Positions 30,315 through 40,286 are shown, counted from the first letter of the stretch. The stretch: 55,130 nt of DNA from Bradyrhizobium pachyrhizi (GCF_001189245.1 NZ_LFIQ01000039.1:321259-376388); one strand, 5' to 3'. Notes: generated from the sequence alone by a model not told the origin. A program made the numbers and translations.

Positions 30315-31271
30315 TTACAGCCGGCGCAGCGCGACCGACTGCACCACGTGGTCGGCGCCCTTCTTCAGGATCAGCGTCGCGCGCGGGCGGGTCGGCAGGA
30401 TGTTGTCCTCGAGATTGGCGAGGTTGGTACGCTCCCAGATCGCGATCGCGGTCGCCGTGGCTTCCTCGTCCGACAGCGGCGCATAGCGGTGGAAGTAGGA
30501 TCTTGGATCGGTGAACGCGGTGTCGCGCAGCGCCAGGAAACGCTTGATGTACCACTCCCGCAGCACGGCCTCGTCGGCGTCGATATAGACCGAGAAATCG
30601 AAGAAGTCGGAAACGAACGGCACCGCCTTGCCGTCGCGCGGCAGCCGCCCGGTCTGCAGCACATTGACGCCCTCGACGATCAGGATGTCCGGCTGGTCGA
30701 TCTCGACCCATTTGTTCGGCACGATGTCGTAGGTCAGATGCGAATAGACCGGCGCGCGCACGCGGCGCCGCCCCGCCTTGATGTCGCTGAGGAACGACAG
30801 CAGCGTCGGCAGGTCGTAGCTTTCCGGGAAGCCCTTCTTCTGCATGATGCCCTGCCGCTCGAGCACAGCATTCGGAAACAGGAAACCGTCGGTCGTGATC
30901 AGATCGACCTTTGGCCGCGGCGACCAGCGCGCCAGCAGCGCCTGCAGCACGCGGGCCGTGGTCGACTTGCCGACCGCGACGGACCCGGCGACGCCTACGA
31001 TGTAGGGCATCTTGCGGTCGCGGATGTTGAGGAACTGGCGCTGCGAGTAATATAGCCGCTGCGTCGCATCGACATAGATCGAGAGCAGCCGCGACAGCGG
31101 CAGATAGATGTCCTCGACCTCCTGCAAATCGAGGCGATCGTGCATCGAACGCAGACGATCGAACTCGCCGGGCTCGAGCGTCATCGGCGTATCGTCACGC
31201 AGATGCGACCATTGCTGGCGCGTGAAGATGCGGTAGGGGTTGTACTGTTGATCTGGTGCCCGGATGTCCAT
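30315..31271 (-). CDS. coaA: Type I pantothenate kinase
   Basis: A 318-residue kinase that phosphorylates pantothenate, the first and controlling step of coenzyme A synthesis. The P-loop [12 protein letters not shown] is near residue 93, DGFLFPN follows near 132, and the conserved IEGVNVLQ is near 185. The start at 31271 ([13 protein letters not shown]) was preferred to one 10 codons upstream. It lies 35 bases after hisE at the end of the his operon, an order seen across rhizobia. It converges on the hybrid kinase across a repeat. Confidence 0.96.
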   Translation of the reverse strand: MDIRAPDQQYNPYRIFTRQQWSHLRDDTPMTLEPGEFDRLRSMHDRLDLQEVEDIYLPLSRLLSIYVDATQRLYYSQRQFLNIRDRKMPYIVGVAGSVAVGKSTTARVLQALLARWSPRPKVDLITTDGFLFPNAVLERQGIMQKKGFPESYDLPTLLSFLSDIKAGRRRVRAPVYSHLTYDIVPNKWVEIDQPDILIVEGVNVLQTGRLPRDGKAVPFVSDFFDFSVYIDADEAVLREWYIKRFLALRDTAFTDPRSYFHRYAPLSDEEATATAIAIWERTNLANLEDNILPTRPRATLILKKGADHVVQSVALRRL

Positions 31272-31306
31272 GAGGCCGCCCCTCTCGATGCGCTCGATCA
31301 TTTGCG

Positions 31307-31630
31307 CTAGTCGCGCTTGCGCGACGCCTTCTCTTCCAGTCCCGACATCGAGGTGCGCTTCTCCAGCGCGGCCTCGACATCCTCCAGCCTCACGCCGCGG
31401 GATTTCAACAGAACCAGCAGGTGAAACACGAGATCGGCACTTTCCGCGATGAGGTGATCGCGGTCATTCTCGACCGCGGCGATCACGGTCTCGACCGCTT
31501 CCTCGCCCAATTTCTTGGCGCAATGCTCCGCGCCCTTGTCGAGCAGCTTGCGGGTGTAGGACGCCTCACCGCCCGTTGCAGCGCGGGCATCGATGGTGGC
31601 GGCCAGATCGTGGACCGTGAAACGCGACAT
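31307..31630 (-). CDS. hisE: Phosphoribosyl-ATP pyrophosphatase
   Basis: A 107-residue enzyme that converts phosphoribosyl-ATP to phosphoribosyl-AMP, the second step of histidine synthesis. It has the MazG-like metal motif [13 protein letters not shown] (near residue 40) and [13 protein letters not shown] (near 62). It is separate from HisI, as is usual in alphaproteobacteria. The ATG at 31630 is preceded in frame by a TTG at 31633. The 150-base gap to hisF contains a family A palindrome. Confidence 0.96.
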   Translation of the reverse strand: MSRFTVHDLAATIDARAATGGEASYTRKLLDKGAEHCAKKLGEEAVETVIAAVENDRDHLIAESADLVFHLLVLLKSRGVRLEDVEAALEKRTSMSGLEEKASRKRD

Positions 31631-31729
31631 CAACTCAACTCAAGCATGCACAGCGGCACCGCACGGGTGCCATCCCTTAGGTGGGGACTTAGCATTTTTG
31701 TGACAAGGAGTCCTCAACCACTCCGTTTG

Positions 31730-31776
31730 AGCGTGGTCTTTTCGGAAAACCGGTTTCCACTTTTCCGGACCACGCT
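31730..31776. repeat. Palindromic repeat, family A, copy 2 (inside the his operon)
   Basis: The arms AGCGTGGTC (31730-31738) and GACCACGCT (31768-31776) enclose TTTTCGGAAAACCGG and TTTTCCG. Compared with the AGCATGATC/GATCATGCT arms of the other copies, both arms carry matching A-to-G and T-to-C changes, so pairing is kept. It lies in the hisF-hisE gap of the his operon. Confidence 0.85.
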
Positions 31777-31780
31777 CACG

Positions 31781-32557
31781 CTAGGGATCGAGCCGCATCG
31801 GCAGGCCGGCGCGCACCATGTGATCCTTGGCCTGGCGGATGGTGAATTCCCCGAAGTGGAAGATCGACGCGGCCAGCACACCGGTGGCGTGACCCTCGCG
31901 GACGCCGTCGACCAGGTGGTCGAGATTGCCGACACCACCGGACGCGATGACCGGTACGGGGACACTGTCCGCGATCGCCCGGGTCAGCGGCAGGTCAAAG
32001 CCCTGCCTGGTGCCGTCCCGGTCCATCGAGGTCAGCAGGATTTCGCCGGCGCCGAGCGCGACAACCTCCTGGGCGTATTCGATGGCGTCGATCCCGGTGG
32101 CATTCCGTCCACCATGGGTGAAGATCTCCCAGCGGTCCGAGCCGCCGGCGCGCTTGACCCGCTTGGCGTCGATCGCGACCACGATGCATTGCTCGCCGTA
32201 TTTCTCGGCCGCTTCCTTGACGAATTCGCGCCGGCTGACGGCTGCCGAATTGATCGAGACCTTGTCGGCGCCGGAGCGCAGCAGGGTCTTGATGTCGTCA
32301 ACGGTGCGGACGCCGCCCCCCACGGTCAGCGGCATGAAGCAGGCCTCCGCGGTCCGCCGCACCACATCCAGCATGATGCCGCGATTTTCGTGGGTGGCGG
32401 TGATGTCGAGGAAGGTGAGCTCGTCGGCACCGGCGGCGTCATAGGCGATCGCGGCCTCGACCGGGTCGCCGGCGTCGCGCAGATCGACGAAGTTGACGCC
32501 CTTGACCACGCGGCCGTCCTTGACGTCGAGGCAGGGGATCACGCGAACCTTGAACAT
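31781..32557 (-). CDS. hisF: Imidazole glycerol phosphate synthase, cyclase subunit
   Basis: A 258-residue TIM-barrel enzyme that, with HisH, converts PRFAR and ammonia into imidazole glycerol phosphate and AICAR. Catalytic Asp residues lie in [15 protein letters not shown] (near residue 11) and [10 protein letters not shown] (near 131). Both phosphate loops, PLTVGGGV near 77 and VIASGGVG near 175, are intact. It lies 9 bases after hisA and 150 bases before hisE, next to a palindromic repeat. Confidence 0.98.
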   Translation of the reverse strand: MFKVRVIPCLDVKDGRVVKGVNFVDLRDAGDPVEAAIAYDAAGADELTFLDITATHENRGIMLDVVRRTAEACFMPLTVGGGVRTVDDIKTLLRSGADKVSINSAAVSRREFVKEAAEKYGEQCIVVAIDAKRVKRAGGSDRWEIFTHGGRNATGIDAIEYAQEVVALGAGEILLTSMDRDGTRQGFDLPLTRAIADSVPVPVIASGGVGNLDHLVDGVREGHATGVLAASIFHFGEFTIRQAKDHMVRAGLPMRLDP

Positions 32558-32566
32558 GATCTCCTC

Positions 32567-33295
32567 CTACGCGCCGCGGATCAGCTGAAGGGCAGCGGCC
32601 GGATCGAGCCGTCCGTCATAGAGCGCGCGGCCGACGATCGCACCGGCGAGCTTTTTGGCGCGCGGCTCCAGCAGCGCCTTGACGTCGTCGATCGAGGCAA
32701 AGCCGCCGGAGGCGATCACCGGAATCGAGATGCGATCGGCAAGCGCAATGGTCGCATCGAGGTTGAGGCCCTTGAGCAGGCCGTCGCGGGCGATGTCGGT
32801 GAAGATGATCGCGGCGACGCCGGCATCCTCGAAGCGCTGTGCGATCTCGAGCGCGGTCACATGCGAGGTCTCGGCCCAGCCTTCGACCGCGACCTTGCCG
32901 TCGCGCGCATCGAGGCCCACGGCGACGCGGCCGGGGAATGCCTTCGCCGCGCCCTTCACCAGCTCGGGATCGCGCACTGCGGCGGTACCGATGATGACGC
33001 GCGTGATGCCCTTGTCGAGCCAGGCCTCGATGGTCTTGAGGTCGCGGATGCCGCCGCCGAGCTGCACCGGCATGGTGACGGCCTTCAGCATCGCCTCCAC
33101 CGCATGCGCATTCATCGGCTTGCCGGCGAAGGCGCCGTCGAGATCGACGACGTGGAGATATTCGAAGCCCTGCGCGGCAAAGCTCGCCGCCTGTGCCGCC
33201 GGATCGAGATTGAACACGGTGGCGCGCGCCATGTCGCCCTGCTCCAGGCGCACGCACTGGCCGTTCTTCAGATCAATCGCTGGAAAGAGAATCAC
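32567..33295 (-). CDS. hisA: ProFAR isomerase (phosphoribosylformimino-5-aminoimidazole carboxamide ribotide isomerase)
   Basis: A 242-residue TIM-barrel isomerase, the fourth enzyme of histidine synthesis. It opens [20 protein letters not shown] with the catalytic Asp and contains [10 protein letters not shown] (near residue 76) and [11 protein letters not shown] (near 127). I place the start at the GTG at 33295, which overlaps the hisH stop as GTGA, a coupling arrangement. The frame also has a GTG three codons upstream at 33304. Confidence 0.96.
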   Translation of the reverse strand: MILFPAIDLKNGQCVRLEQGDMARATVFNLDPAAQAASFAAQGFEYLHVVDLDGAFAGKPMNAHAVEAMLKAVTMPVQLGGGIRDLKTIEAWLDKGITRVIIGTAAVRDPELVKGAAKAFPGRVAVGLDARDGKVAVEGWAETSHVTALEIAQRFEDAGVAAIIFTDIARDGLLKGLNLDATIALADRISIPVIASGGFASIDDVKALLEPRAKKLAGAIVGRALYDGRLDPAAALQLIRGA

Positions 33296-33942
33296 GGCTT
33301 CCACTTCAAGAAATTGGCGATCAAAGCGAGGCCGAAGCGCTGGCTCTTCTCGGGGTGAAACTGGGTGCCGATCGCGGTGTCCTTGCCGACGATCGCGGTC
33401 ACCGGCCCGCCATAGTCGGCGCGCGCGAGCACGTCCGCCTCATTGGCGGCGTTGAGGTGATAGGAGTGCACGAAATAGGCGTGACGTCCCTTCGGCCCGA
33501 GCGGCAGCCGCTCCAGCACCGGATGCTCGCGCACCATGTCGAGCGTGTTCCAGCCCATATGCGGGACCTTCAGACTCACGTCGCGCGGCTCGATCTTCTC
33601 GACATCGCCGCCGATCCAGTTGAAGCCCTCGGTGATCACGTGCTCCTTGCCGCGCGTCGCCATCAGCTGCATGCCGACGCAGATGCCGAAGAACGGCCGC
33701 GCCTTGACCCGCACCGCCTCGGTGAGCGCTTCCAGCATGCCGTCGACCGCGTCGACGCCGCGGCGGCAATCGGCGAACGCGCCGACACCGGGCAGCACGA
33801 TGCAATCGGCGCGATACACTGCGTCGGGATCGCGCGTCACCTTGATGGCTTGCGGATCCTCCATGCTGCGTGCGGCGCGCTCAAAGGCCTTGGCCGCCGA
33901 ATGCAGATTGCCGGAGCCGTAATCGATGATTGCAACGGTCAT
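33292..33942 (-). CDS. hisH: Imidazole glycerol phosphate synthase, glutaminase subunit
   Basis: A 216-residue class I glutamine amidotransferase that supplies ammonia to HisF. The oxyanion strand is near residue 50 in LPGVGAF, the nucleophile Cys is in FGICVGMQL (near 85), and the His/Glu pair is in [10 protein letters not shown] (near 197). Its start overlaps the DUF2628 gene stop by 4 bases (ATGA) and its stop overlaps the hisA start, so all three are tightly coupled. Confidence 0.97.
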   Translation of the reverse strand: MTVAIIDYGSGNLHSAAKAFERAARSMEDPQAIKVTRDPDAVYRADCIVLPGVGAFADCRRGVDAVDGMLEALTEAVRVKARPFFGICVGMQLMATRGKEHVITEGFNWIGGDVEKIEPRDVSLKVPHMGWNTLDMVREHPVLERLPLGPKGRHAYFVHSYHLNAANEADVLARADYGGPVTAIVGKDTAIGTQFHPEKSQRFGLALIANFLKWKP

Positions 33943-34469
33943 CGCGATCCTCCTGGCTCTGGAAACAATCCGATGATGCCGCCCTGCGGCATCGGCGCGG
34001 GTTTTGAGAACGACTGACCCGGAACGTCGCGGGTCGGTGGCGGTCCACCGCGGTCGACGGACCGCTGGTCGTTGACGGCGCCGCGATGCCGCGCGGTCCA
34101 GCGCGCGAAGAAACGGCGCTCTGCGGCCTCCACATCGTCACCCACGACGATGTCGATCTGGCGCCATCTGCGCCGCGACAGCGTCCAGCGTTGCAGGGTC
34201 GCAGCCTCGAGGCCGAGCAACACCATCAGCACCAGGTCGACGAAGAAGATCGCGCTACGGCCGACGCCAAGCTTGGCCAGCGCGTAATCGATCACGAAAG
34301 TAAGAACGAACCAGCCGATCAGCGCCAGCCAGAGCCGATGCCAGGCCAGCCAGATCACGCCCGCAACCGCGGCCCAGAAATGGAAGCCGTCGCGCACGAA
34401 GACGAACTTGTCGGCCGCCGCGAGATCGGCGCCGTTGGCCACGGGGGCATGCACTGTATAGACCGGCAT
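33939..34469 (-). CDS. DUF2628 membrane protein within the his operon
   Basis: A 176-residue protein of unknown function. The N-terminus [22 protein letters not shown] is typical of DUF2628 proteins in the Bradyrhizobium group. Two or three membrane helices lie between residues about 35 and 95 ([44 protein letters not shown]). A basic, soluble, Pro-rich tail follows. The start at 34469 matches the family; the frame opens earlier at 34532. It overlaps hisH by 4 bases. There is no evident role in histidine synthesis. Confidence 0.85.
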   Translation of the reverse strand: MPVYTVHAPVANGADLAAADKFVFVRDGFHFWAAVAGVIWLAWHRLWLALIGWFVLTFVIDYALAKLGVGRSAIFFVDLVLMVLLGLEAATLQRWTLSRRRWRQIDIVVGDDVEAAERRFFARWTARHRGAVNDQRSVDRGGPPPTRDVPGQSFSKPAPMPQGGIIGLFPEPGGSR

Positions 34470-34502
34470 CGAACGCTCCGCCGAGGATGGACTCTTATTT
34501 AA

Positions 34503-34548
34503 AGCATGATCTTTCGGAAAACCGGCATCCACTCTTCCGGATCATGCT
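34503..34548. repeat. Palindromic repeat, family A, copy 3 (inside the his operon)
   Basis: The arms AGCATGATC (34503-34511) and GATCATGCT (34540-34548) enclose TTTCGGAAAACCGG. The element fills most of the hisB-DUF2628 gap. It is the second such element inside this operon. Confidence 0.85.
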
Positions 34549-34555
34549 CCAGAGA

Positions 34556-35149
34556 TCAGCCGCCGAGCTGACCCTTGGTCGAGGGCACTTCGCCCTGGGC
34601 ACGCGGATCGATCGCAATTGCCGTCCGCAGCGCCCTCGCCAGACCCTTGAAACAGGATTCGGCGATATGATGGCTGTTCTCGCCATATAGGGTCTCGACG
34701 TGCAGAGTCACGCTGGCGTTCATCGCGAAGGCGTTGAACCACTCGCGCACCAGCTCGGTGTCGAACTCACCGATCTTGTCGCGCGGAAATTCGGCCTTGA
34801 ATACCAGCACCGGGCGGCCGGAAATGTCGATCACGACGCGCGACAGCGTCTCGTCCATCGGCATGTGGATCGAGGCGTAGCGGGTGATGCCGGCCATGTT
34901 GCCGAGCGCCTGCTTCACGGCCTGCCCGAGCGCGATCCCGACGTCTTCGGTGGTGTGGTGGTAATCGACATGGAGATCGCCATCCGCCTTCACCGTGATG
35001 TCGATGCGCGAATGCCGGGCCAGGAGGTCGAGCATATGGTCGAAGAAGCCAATCCCGGTCGAAACCGTGGATACGCCTGCTCCGTCGAGGTTGACCGTCA
35101 CCTCGATGTCGGTCTCCTTGGTCTTGCGCTTGATGGTTGCGGTGCGCAT
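34556..35149 (-). CDS. hisB: Imidazoleglycerol-phosphate dehydratase
   Basis: A 197-residue monofunctional IGP dehydratase, sixth step of histidine synthesis, with no fused phosphatase domain. The manganese-binding motifs [14 protein letters not shown] (near residue 36) and [14 protein letters not shown] (near 63), and the later repeat [15 protein letters not shown] (near 162), are all present. It is the first gene of the his operon and is divergent from hslV. Downstream comes a family A repeat and then the DUF2628 gene. Confidence 0.98.
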   Translation of the reverse strand: MRTATIKRKTKETDIEVTVNLDGAGVSTVSTGIGFFDHMLDLLARHSRIDITVKADGDLHVDYHHTTEDVGIALGQAVKQALGNMAGITRYASIHMPMDETLSRVVIDISGRPVLVFKAEFPRDKIGEFDTELVREWFNAFAMNASVTLHVETLYGENSHHIAESCFKGLARALRTAIAIDPRAQGEVPSTKGQLGG

Positions 35150-35316
35150 GAAAATTGAGCTTTCCCGTGCCGAAAACGCCGGTCTTTTAACAGGCTGATG
35201 TCACCTTCGCTACTGCGGGATGACCTCGAAACGCCCCAACTTCCGGCCATGGTGACCGGAATTCGTTGTCGATCTGGTTCTGCCGCGTTTTCTTCACGCG
35301 AGCCGGCGCCACCTCG

Positions 35317-35346
35317 CCTGAAAACGCTCCGATTTCGTCCCGATTG
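35317..35346 (+). promoter_or_regulatory. Candidate heat-shock promoter of hslV
   Basis: CCTGAAA (35317-35323) and CCCGATTG (35339-35346) are spaced 15 bases and lie 48 bases before the hslV ATG. They resemble the sigma-32 boxes CTTGAAA and CCCCATNT, with one and two mismatches. This is plausible because hslVU is a heat-shock protease in many bacteria. Confidence 0.4.
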
Positions 35347-35393
35347 TAACCCCCTGCCCGACCGCCTAAATCTGCCCGGAAGAGAGGTAACCT

Positions 35394-35951
35394 ATGCAAG
35401 CATCCCCAAATGAGCTGCCGGTCTGGCATGGCACCACGATCTGCACGGTCCGCAAGGGCGGCAAGGTGGTGATCGGCGGCGACGGGCAGGTCTCGATCGG
35501 CCAGACCGTGATCAAGGCCAATGCCAGGAAGGTCCGCCGGATCGGCAAGGGCGACGTGATCGGCGGCTTTGCCGGCGCCACCGCCGACGCCTTCACCCTG
35601 TTCGAGCGGCTGGAAAGCAAGCTGGAGCAATATCCGGGGCAGCTGACCCGGGCGGCCGTCGAGCTCGCCAAGGACTGGCGGACCGACCGCTACCTGCGCC
35701 GGCTGGAGGCCATGATGATCGTGGCCGACAAGGACGTTTCCCTGGTGCTGACCGGAACCGGCGACGTTTTGGAGCCCGAATCCGGAGTCATGGCGATCGG
35801 TTCCGGCGGCAATTACGCCCTTGCCGCGGCCCGCGCGCTGGTCGACACCGACAAGGACGCCGAGACCATTGTCCGCCGCGCGCTGGATATCGCCGCCGAT
35901 ATCTGCGTCTACACCAACCGGAATGTGACGATCGAGACGATCGGCGGCTGA
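35394..35951 (+). CDS. hslV: ATP-dependent protease subunit HslV (ClpQ)
   Basis: A 185-residue proteasome-like peptidase. Processing of the first residues exposes the catalytic threonine in [13 protein letters not shown] (near residue 14-15); GDGQVS and the conserved [17 protein letters not shown] follow. It forms dodecamers capped by HslU. The ribosome site AGAGAGG precedes the ATG. A GNAT gene starts 2 bases after the stop, and hslU itself is about 1.1 kb away, so the usual adjacent hslVU pair is interrupted by two genes. Confidence 0.98.
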   Translation: MQASPNELPVWHGTTICTVRKGGKVVIGGDGQVSIGQTVIKANARKVRRIGKGDVIGGFAGATADAFTLFERLESKLEQYPGQLTRAAVELAKDWRTDRYLRRLEAMMIVADKDVSLVLTGTGDVLEPESGVMAIGSGGNYALAAARALVDTDKDAETIVRRALDIAADICVYTNRNVTIETIGG

Positions 35952-35953
35952 GC

Positions 35954-36439
35954 ATGGCCGGCCCCTATCATTTCCGCCCGATGACGCCGGCCGACCTGCC
36001 GCTGGTCAAGCGGTGGCTGGCGTTGCCGCATGTCCGCCAATGGTGGGGCGATCCGGCCGAGCAATATGAACTGGTCAGCAGCGACCTCGATGAGCCGGCC
36101 ATGGACCAGTTCATCGTCGCGGCCGATGGCGGCGACCTCGGCTATATCCAGTGCTACGACCTGACGGCGTGGAATTCCGGCTTCGGGGCCCAGCCGGAGG
36201 GCACGCGCGGGATCGACCTCTTCATCGGCGAGCCCAGCATGATGGCAGGTGGCCACGGCTCGGCGCTGATCCGCGCCTTTGTCGACGACCGGCTGGCGCA
36301 GGGCGCGCCACGCATCGTCACCGATCCCGATCCGGCCAATGCGCGCGCGATCCGCGCCTATGAGAAGGCGGGTTTTCGGAAGATGGGTATGGTCGATACG
36401 CCGGACGGGCCGGCGCTGCTGATGGCGCGCGACGCATGA
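35954..36439 (+). CDS. GNAT family N-acetyltransferase, AAC(6')-like
   Basis: A 161-residue acetyltransferase. The layout [26 protein letters not shown], then [24 protein letters not shown] (acetyl-CoA loop, near residue 105) and [13 protein letters not shown] (near 134), matches the group that includes aminoglycoside 6'-N-acetyltransferases and IucB-like enzymes. The substrate cannot be decided, and a resistance role should not be assumed. It lies 2 bases after hslV, and its stop overlaps the next start as ATGA, so it is translated as part of the hslV transcript. Confidence 0.85.
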   Translation: MAGPYHFRPMTPADLPLVKRWLALPHVRQWWGDPAEQYELVSSDLDEPAMDQFIVAADGGDLGYIQCYDLTAWNSGFGAQPEGTRGIDLFIGEPSMMAGGHGSALIRAFVDDRLAQGAPRIVTDPDPANARAIRAYEKAGFRKMGMVDTPDGPALLMARDA

Positions 36440-37029
36440 CGATCGCGCACAAGCCCGTCGGCGTTTCAGCGTGGCATTGGCTGGCGATCGCGGCAGCGCT
36501 GCTCGTGCTGCAGGCGGCGCTGCTTTATGCGATGGGTCGTCTGCCGATCTGTGCCTGCGGCTATGTCAAGCTATGGCACGGCTCGGTTATGAGCTCGGAG
36601 AATTCGCAGCACATCGCCGATTGGTACACGCTGTCGCATGTGCTGCATGGCCTGCTGTTCTACAGTCTGACCTTCCTCCTGCTGCCGCGCCTCGCCTGGC
36701 CCGGGCGGCTGATTGTCGCGATGCTGATCGAAGGCAGCTGGGAGCTCGTCGAAAACTCCAACTGGATCATCGAGCGCTACCGCGCCGGCACGATCTCGCT
36801 CGATTATTACGGCGACACCATCGTCAATTCGGTGTCGGACACGCTCGCGATGGTTGTCGGCTTCCTGCTGGCGCGCAAGCTGCCGATCGCCGCGACCGTC
36901 GCGCTCGGCGTTTTGTTCGAAACCGTGCTGCTGCTTCACATTCGCGACAATCTGACACTGAACATCATCATGCTGATCCACCCGTTCGAGACAATCCGGC
37001 AGTGGCAGGCCGGGCCGCCGATTCTTTAG
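36436..37029 (+). CDS. DUF2585 / UPF0314 membrane protein
   Basis: A 197-residue integral membrane protein of unknown function from a family common in Rhizobiales. Hydrophobic helices lie near residues 12-32, 68-90, 130-150 and 155-175. Conserved segments are [30 protein letters not shown] and [10 protein letters not shown]. It overlaps the GNAT gene by 4 bases and is 61 bases upstream of hslU, so it is very likely co-expressed with the protease. Confidence 0.87.
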   Translation: MTIAHKPVGVSAWHWLAIAAALLVLQAALLYAMGRLPICACGYVKLWHGSVMSSENSQHIADWYTLSHVLHGLLFYSLTFLLLPRLAWPGRLIVAMLIEGSWELVENSNWIIERYRAGTISLDYYGDTIVNSVSDTLAMVVGFLLARKLPIAATVALGVLFETVLLLHIRDNLTLNIIMLIHPFETIRQWQAGPPIL

Positions 37030-37090
37030 AGGACGATGCCTTGGAGGACTGCCGCTTGCCGAGACCGCGATTCCAACCTAGCTAGAGCCA

Positions 37091-38395
37091 ATGACTCACT
37101 TCTCTCCCCGTGAAATCGTTTCTGAACTCGACCGCTTCATCGTCGGCCAGACCGACGCCAAGCGCGCCGTCTCGATCGCGCTGCGCAACCGCTGGCGGCG
37201 GCTGCAGCTCGCCGGTTCCCTGCGCGAGGAGGTTCTGCCCAAGAACATCCTGATGATCGGGCCGACCGGCGTCGGCAAGACCGAGATCGCGCGGCGGCTG
37301 GCCAAGCTCGCCGGCGCGCCGTTCCTCAAGGTCGAGGCCACCAAGTTCACCGAGGTCGGCTATGTCGGCCGCGACGTCGAGCAGATCGTCCGCGACCTCG
37401 TCGAGGTCGCAATCGCACAGACCCGCGAGCGCAAGCGCAAGGATGTCCAGGCCCGCGCCCAGCTCGCCGCCGAGGAACGCGTGCTGGACGCGCTGGTCGG
37501 CCCGGGATCGAGCCCGGCGACGCGCGAGTCGTTCCGCAAGAAGCTGCGCGCCGGCGAGCTCAACGACAAGGAAATCGAGATCGAGACGCAGTCGGGCGGC
37601 AGCGGCATGCCGATGTTTGAAATCCCCGGCATGCCCGGCGCCCAGATGGGCGCGATCTCGCTCGGCGACATCTTCGGCAAGATGGGCGGACGCAGCAAGA
37701 CCCGCCGCCTGACGGTGGAGGGCTCGCACGAAATCCTCGTCAACGAGGAATCCGACAAGCTGCTCGACACCGATCAGCTGGTGCAGGAGGCGATCAACGC
37801 GGTCGAGAACAACGGCATCGTGTTCCTCGACGAGATCGACAAGATCTGCGTCCGCGAGAACCGCGCCGGCGGCGACGTCTCCCGCGAGGGCGTGCAGCGT
37901 GACCTGCTGCCGCTGATCGAGGGCACCACGGTCTCGACCAAGCACGGCGCCGTCAAGACCGACCACATCCTGTTCATCGCCTCGGGCGCGTTCCATATCG
38001 CCAAGCCGTCGGACCTTTTGCCGGAGCTGCAGGGCCGCCTGCCGATCCGCGTCGAGCTGCAGGCGCTGACCCGCGACGACATGCGCCGGATCCTGACCGA
38101 GCCGGAGGCGTCGCTGATCAAGCAATATGTCGCGCTGATGAAGACTGAAGGCGTCACGCTCGACATCACCGACAACGCCATCGACGCGCTGGCCGATGTC
38201 GCCGTGGCGGTGAATTCCACGGTCGAGAACATCGGCGCAAGGCGGCTGCAGACCGTGATGGAGCGGGTGCTGGACGAGATCTCCTTCACCGCGCCCGATC
38301 GCCACGGCGAGACCATCCAGGTCGACGCCGACTACGTCACCAAGCATGTCGGCGACCTCGCCAAGAACGCCGACCTGAGCCGGTTTATTTTGTAG
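37091..38395 (+). CDS. hslU: HslU, ATPase subunit of HslUV protease (ClpY)
   Basis: A 434-residue AAA+ unfoldase. The N-terminal segment [23 protein letters not shown], Walker [10 protein letters not shown] (near residue 57), the pore motif [15 protein letters not shown] (near 90), the inserted I-domain (about 110-230), Walker [10 protein letters not shown] (near 245) and the C-terminal tail ending LSRFIL that docks into HslV are all present. It unfolds substrates for HslV. It is the fourth gene of the hslV-GNAT-DUF2585-hslU run. A family C repeat follows its stop. Confidence 0.98.
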   Translation: MTHFSPREIVSELDRFIVGQTDAKRAVSIALRNRWRRLQLAGSLREEVLPKNILMIGPTGVGKTEIARRLAKLAGAPFLKVEATKFTEVGYVGRDVEQIVRDLVEVAIAQTRERKRKDVQARAQLAAEERVLDALVGPGSSPATRESFRKKLRAGELNDKEIEIETQSGGSGMPMFEIPGMPGAQMGAISLGDIFGKMGGRSKTRRLTVEGSHEILVNEESDKLLDTDQLVQEAINAVENNGIVFLDEIDKICVRENRAGGDVSREGVQRDLLPLIEGTTVSTKHGAVKTDHILFIASGAFHIAKPSDLLPELQGRLPIRVELQALTRDDMRRILTEPEASLIKQYVALMKTEGVTLDITDNAIDALADVAVAVNSTVENIGARRLQTVMERVLDEISFTAPDRHGETIQVDADYVTKHVGDLAKNADLSRFIL

Positions 38396-38408
38396 GCGGC
38401 CACCATAG

Positions 38409-38539
38409 TCGTCCCGGCGAAAGCCGGGACCCATAACCCCGACAGTCTGCGGTGACAAAGACTCGGGCCGACATTCCTTCTAGAACTACCTTCGGTGGTT
38501 ATGGGTCCCGGGTCGCGCTTCGCTTGCCCGGGACGACGA
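38409..38539. repeat. Palindromic dispersed repeat, family C, copy 2
   Basis: The left arm (38409-38436) contains TCGTCCCGGCGAAAGCCGGG and continues into ACCCATAACC. The right arm (38496-38539) has GGTTATGGGTCCCGGG and CCCGGGACGACGA. An extra GTCGCGCTTCGCTTG lies inside the right arm. It lies between hslU and the next gene and would form a strong hairpin. Confidence 0.8.
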
Positions 38540-38552
38540 GAGTGGGCGATCG

Positions 38553-39677
38553 ATGAATCTGCGGGTGTGGCAAAACCCCTGGCGCCTGATGCTGGCCGTC
38601 AATGCGGCGGTACTGGTCGGCGTGTTCCTGCACAAGATCGCGCTGCCGCCCTTCGTTCCCTACATCCATCTGCTGGTCGACTATCATTACGGCTTCACCA
38701 AGCGCGCGCTGGTCGGGGCGATCGTGTCGCTGTTCACCGACAAGGTGCCCGTATGGCTGGTGTTCGCGCTGGCCGGCGCGATCTGGCTGGTGACGCTCGG
38801 GCTGTTCATCAAACTGTTCCGCCGCACATTCGGCTTCAACGATGCGCATTGGCCGTTGTTCGTCTTCATCGCGGGCTCGCCGTTCTTCCTGAAGAACTTC
38901 ATGCACACGCTCGGCCATTTCGACATCTATGGCTGTGCGCTGACGATCGTGCTGCTGCTGATCCCGGCGCGCTCAATGGCGTATGTGCTGATTGCCGCGC
39001 TGTTCTCGATCCTGCTGATCCTGGTCCATCATATCTTCGTCCTGATGTATGTGCCGACCATCACGGCGATCGTGGTGCTGCGCTTCTATCTGGTGCAGGG
39101 CGTGACGCCGAGGAACGCCGTCTTCGGCATCGCGGCCCTCGCAGGGGTCGGCATCCTGTTCCTGGTCGCGCAATTCGCTGGCACGGTCGACGTGCCCTAT
39201 GACGAATTCATCCGTCATCTGCAGAGCCGGATGGCCGATCCGTCACGCACCGACCTGCTTCAGTTCGGCTACATCTGGTACCAGCCGCTGTCGAAGGAGT
39301 TCGCCGACACCTGGGCGCGCATGCCCTCGAACATCCTGGGCGTTCCGGTGTTTGCGCTGCTGATCTGGCTGCATACGCCACTATGGCGCTATTTCGCGCG
39401 GCTGATTGGCGCGCTCGCGAGTGAACTGCATCGCCGGATCGTGCTCGGCGCGCTCGTCATGATCAGCGCCGGCTATTTCGTGATGTTCGTGACCGTGTTC
39501 GACTATTCGCGCTGGATCTCGAACTGGGCGGTCTGCATGTTCCTGATGCTGCATGCCACCAGGATGCTGCCGGCGTCGAAGGACGTCCCGCTGATCCCGG
39601 CGGACGACCGCAAGACGACGATATCGGGCTGGATCGTGACGCTGATCCCGCGCGTCGGGATCGTCAGGCCGTTCTAA
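38553..39677 (+). CDS. Polytopic membrane protein of unknown function
   Basis: A 374-residue protein with roughly eight to ten hydrophobic helices spread over the whole length. Near residues 46-58 is YHYGFTKRALVGA and near 325 is FDYSRWISNWA. Such paired motifs (an early KR-x-LVG and a late D-x-x-RW) recall polysaccharide polymerase or glycosyltransferase-C-like membrane proteins, but I cannot assign a family. No polysaccharide genes are adjacent. It converges on smr with an 18-base gap. Confidence 0.8.
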   Translation: MNLRVWQNPWRLMLAVNAAVLVGVFLHKIALPPFVPYIHLLVDYHYGFTKRALVGAIVSLFTDKVPVWLVFALAGAIWLVTLGLFIKLFRRTFGFNDAHWPLFVFIAGSPFFLKNFMHTLGHFDIYGCALTIVLLLIPARSMAYVLIAALFSILLILVHHIFVLMYVPTITAIVVLRFYLVQGVTPRNAVFGIAALAGVGILFLVAQFAGTVDVPYDEFIRHLQSRMADPSRTDLLQFGYIWYQPLSKEFADTWARMPSNILGVPVFALLIWLHTPLWRYFARLIGALASELHRRIVLGALVMISAGYFVMFVTVFDYSRWISNWAVCMFLMLHATRMLPASKDVPLIPADDRKTTISGWIVTLIPRVGIVRPF

Positions 39678-39695
39678 CATTTTCGTTGAGCACGC

Positions 39696-40286
39696 TCAGC
39701 GCGCGCGCCGGACCCGCACATAGAGCGCGCCCTCGCCGCCATGGCCGATATGCGCTTCCTCGAAGCCGACGACCAGCGAGCGGAATTCCGGCAGGCTGAG
39801 CCATTCCGGAACCTGGCGGCGCAGCACGCCGCGTTCGGAATCGAGCCCGCCGACCTTGCCCTTGCCGGTGATGACGAGCACGAAAGTGAGCCCGTCGCTG
39901 TGCGCGCGCTGCAGGAAGGTGAACAGCACGCGATGCGCGCGCATCTGGGTCATGCCGTGCAGATCAAGCCGCGCATCGATCTCCTGCCGGCCGCGCGAGA
40001 GCTTTGCACGTTCGCGACGGCCGATCGGCGCCAGCGGCGGCACGTGCGGGCGTTGCGCCGGCGCAGCCTTGACCGCTGTCGCCGGCTTGACCGGGATGGG
40101 TTTGGCAATCGCGTGATGGGTGGCCGGATCGGAGGCGACGGCGCGTGCCTTCGCGGCGACCGGCCGCTTGCGCAGTGGCTTGACTTGCTTTGCCACGCTT
40201 TCCCAGAGCGCACGCTCCTCTTCGCTCAGCGCGCGCTTGCGCCGCAACGGAGCGGACAGATCGGGGATCGGCGCGGGTCGTTTCAT
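39696..40286 (-). CDS. Smr/MutS2 domain protein
   Basis: A 196-residue protein with a disordered, basic Ala/Pro-rich N-terminus (residues 1-90) and a C-terminal Smr domain. The Smr signatures are DARLDLHGMTQMRAH (near residue 103), LVITGKGKVGG (near 136) and the end GGEGALYVRVRR. Smr domains bind and nick branched DNA or RNA; some act on mRNAs with stalled ribosomes. Its start overlaps the mltA stop by 4 bases (ATGA). This timA-mltA-smr order opposite secB is conserved in alphaproteobacteria. Confidence 0.9.
   Translation of the reverse strand: MKRPAPIPDLSAPLRRKRALSEEERALWESVAKQVKPLRKRPVAAKARAVASDPATHHAIAKPIPVKPATAVKAAPAQRPHVPPLAPIGRRERAKLSRGRQEIDARLDLHGMTQMRAHRVLFTFLQRAHSDGLTFVLVITGKGKVGGLDSERGVLRRQVPEWLSLPEFRSLVVGFEEAHIGHGGEGALYVRVRRAR

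Noticed and set aside
35954..36439. Calling the GNAT gene an aminoglycoside resistance determinant
   Set aside because: The fold resembles AAC(6') enzymes, but its place inside the hslV-hslU unit and the lack of any mobile element argue for a housekeeping role. Similarity alone does not show resistance.
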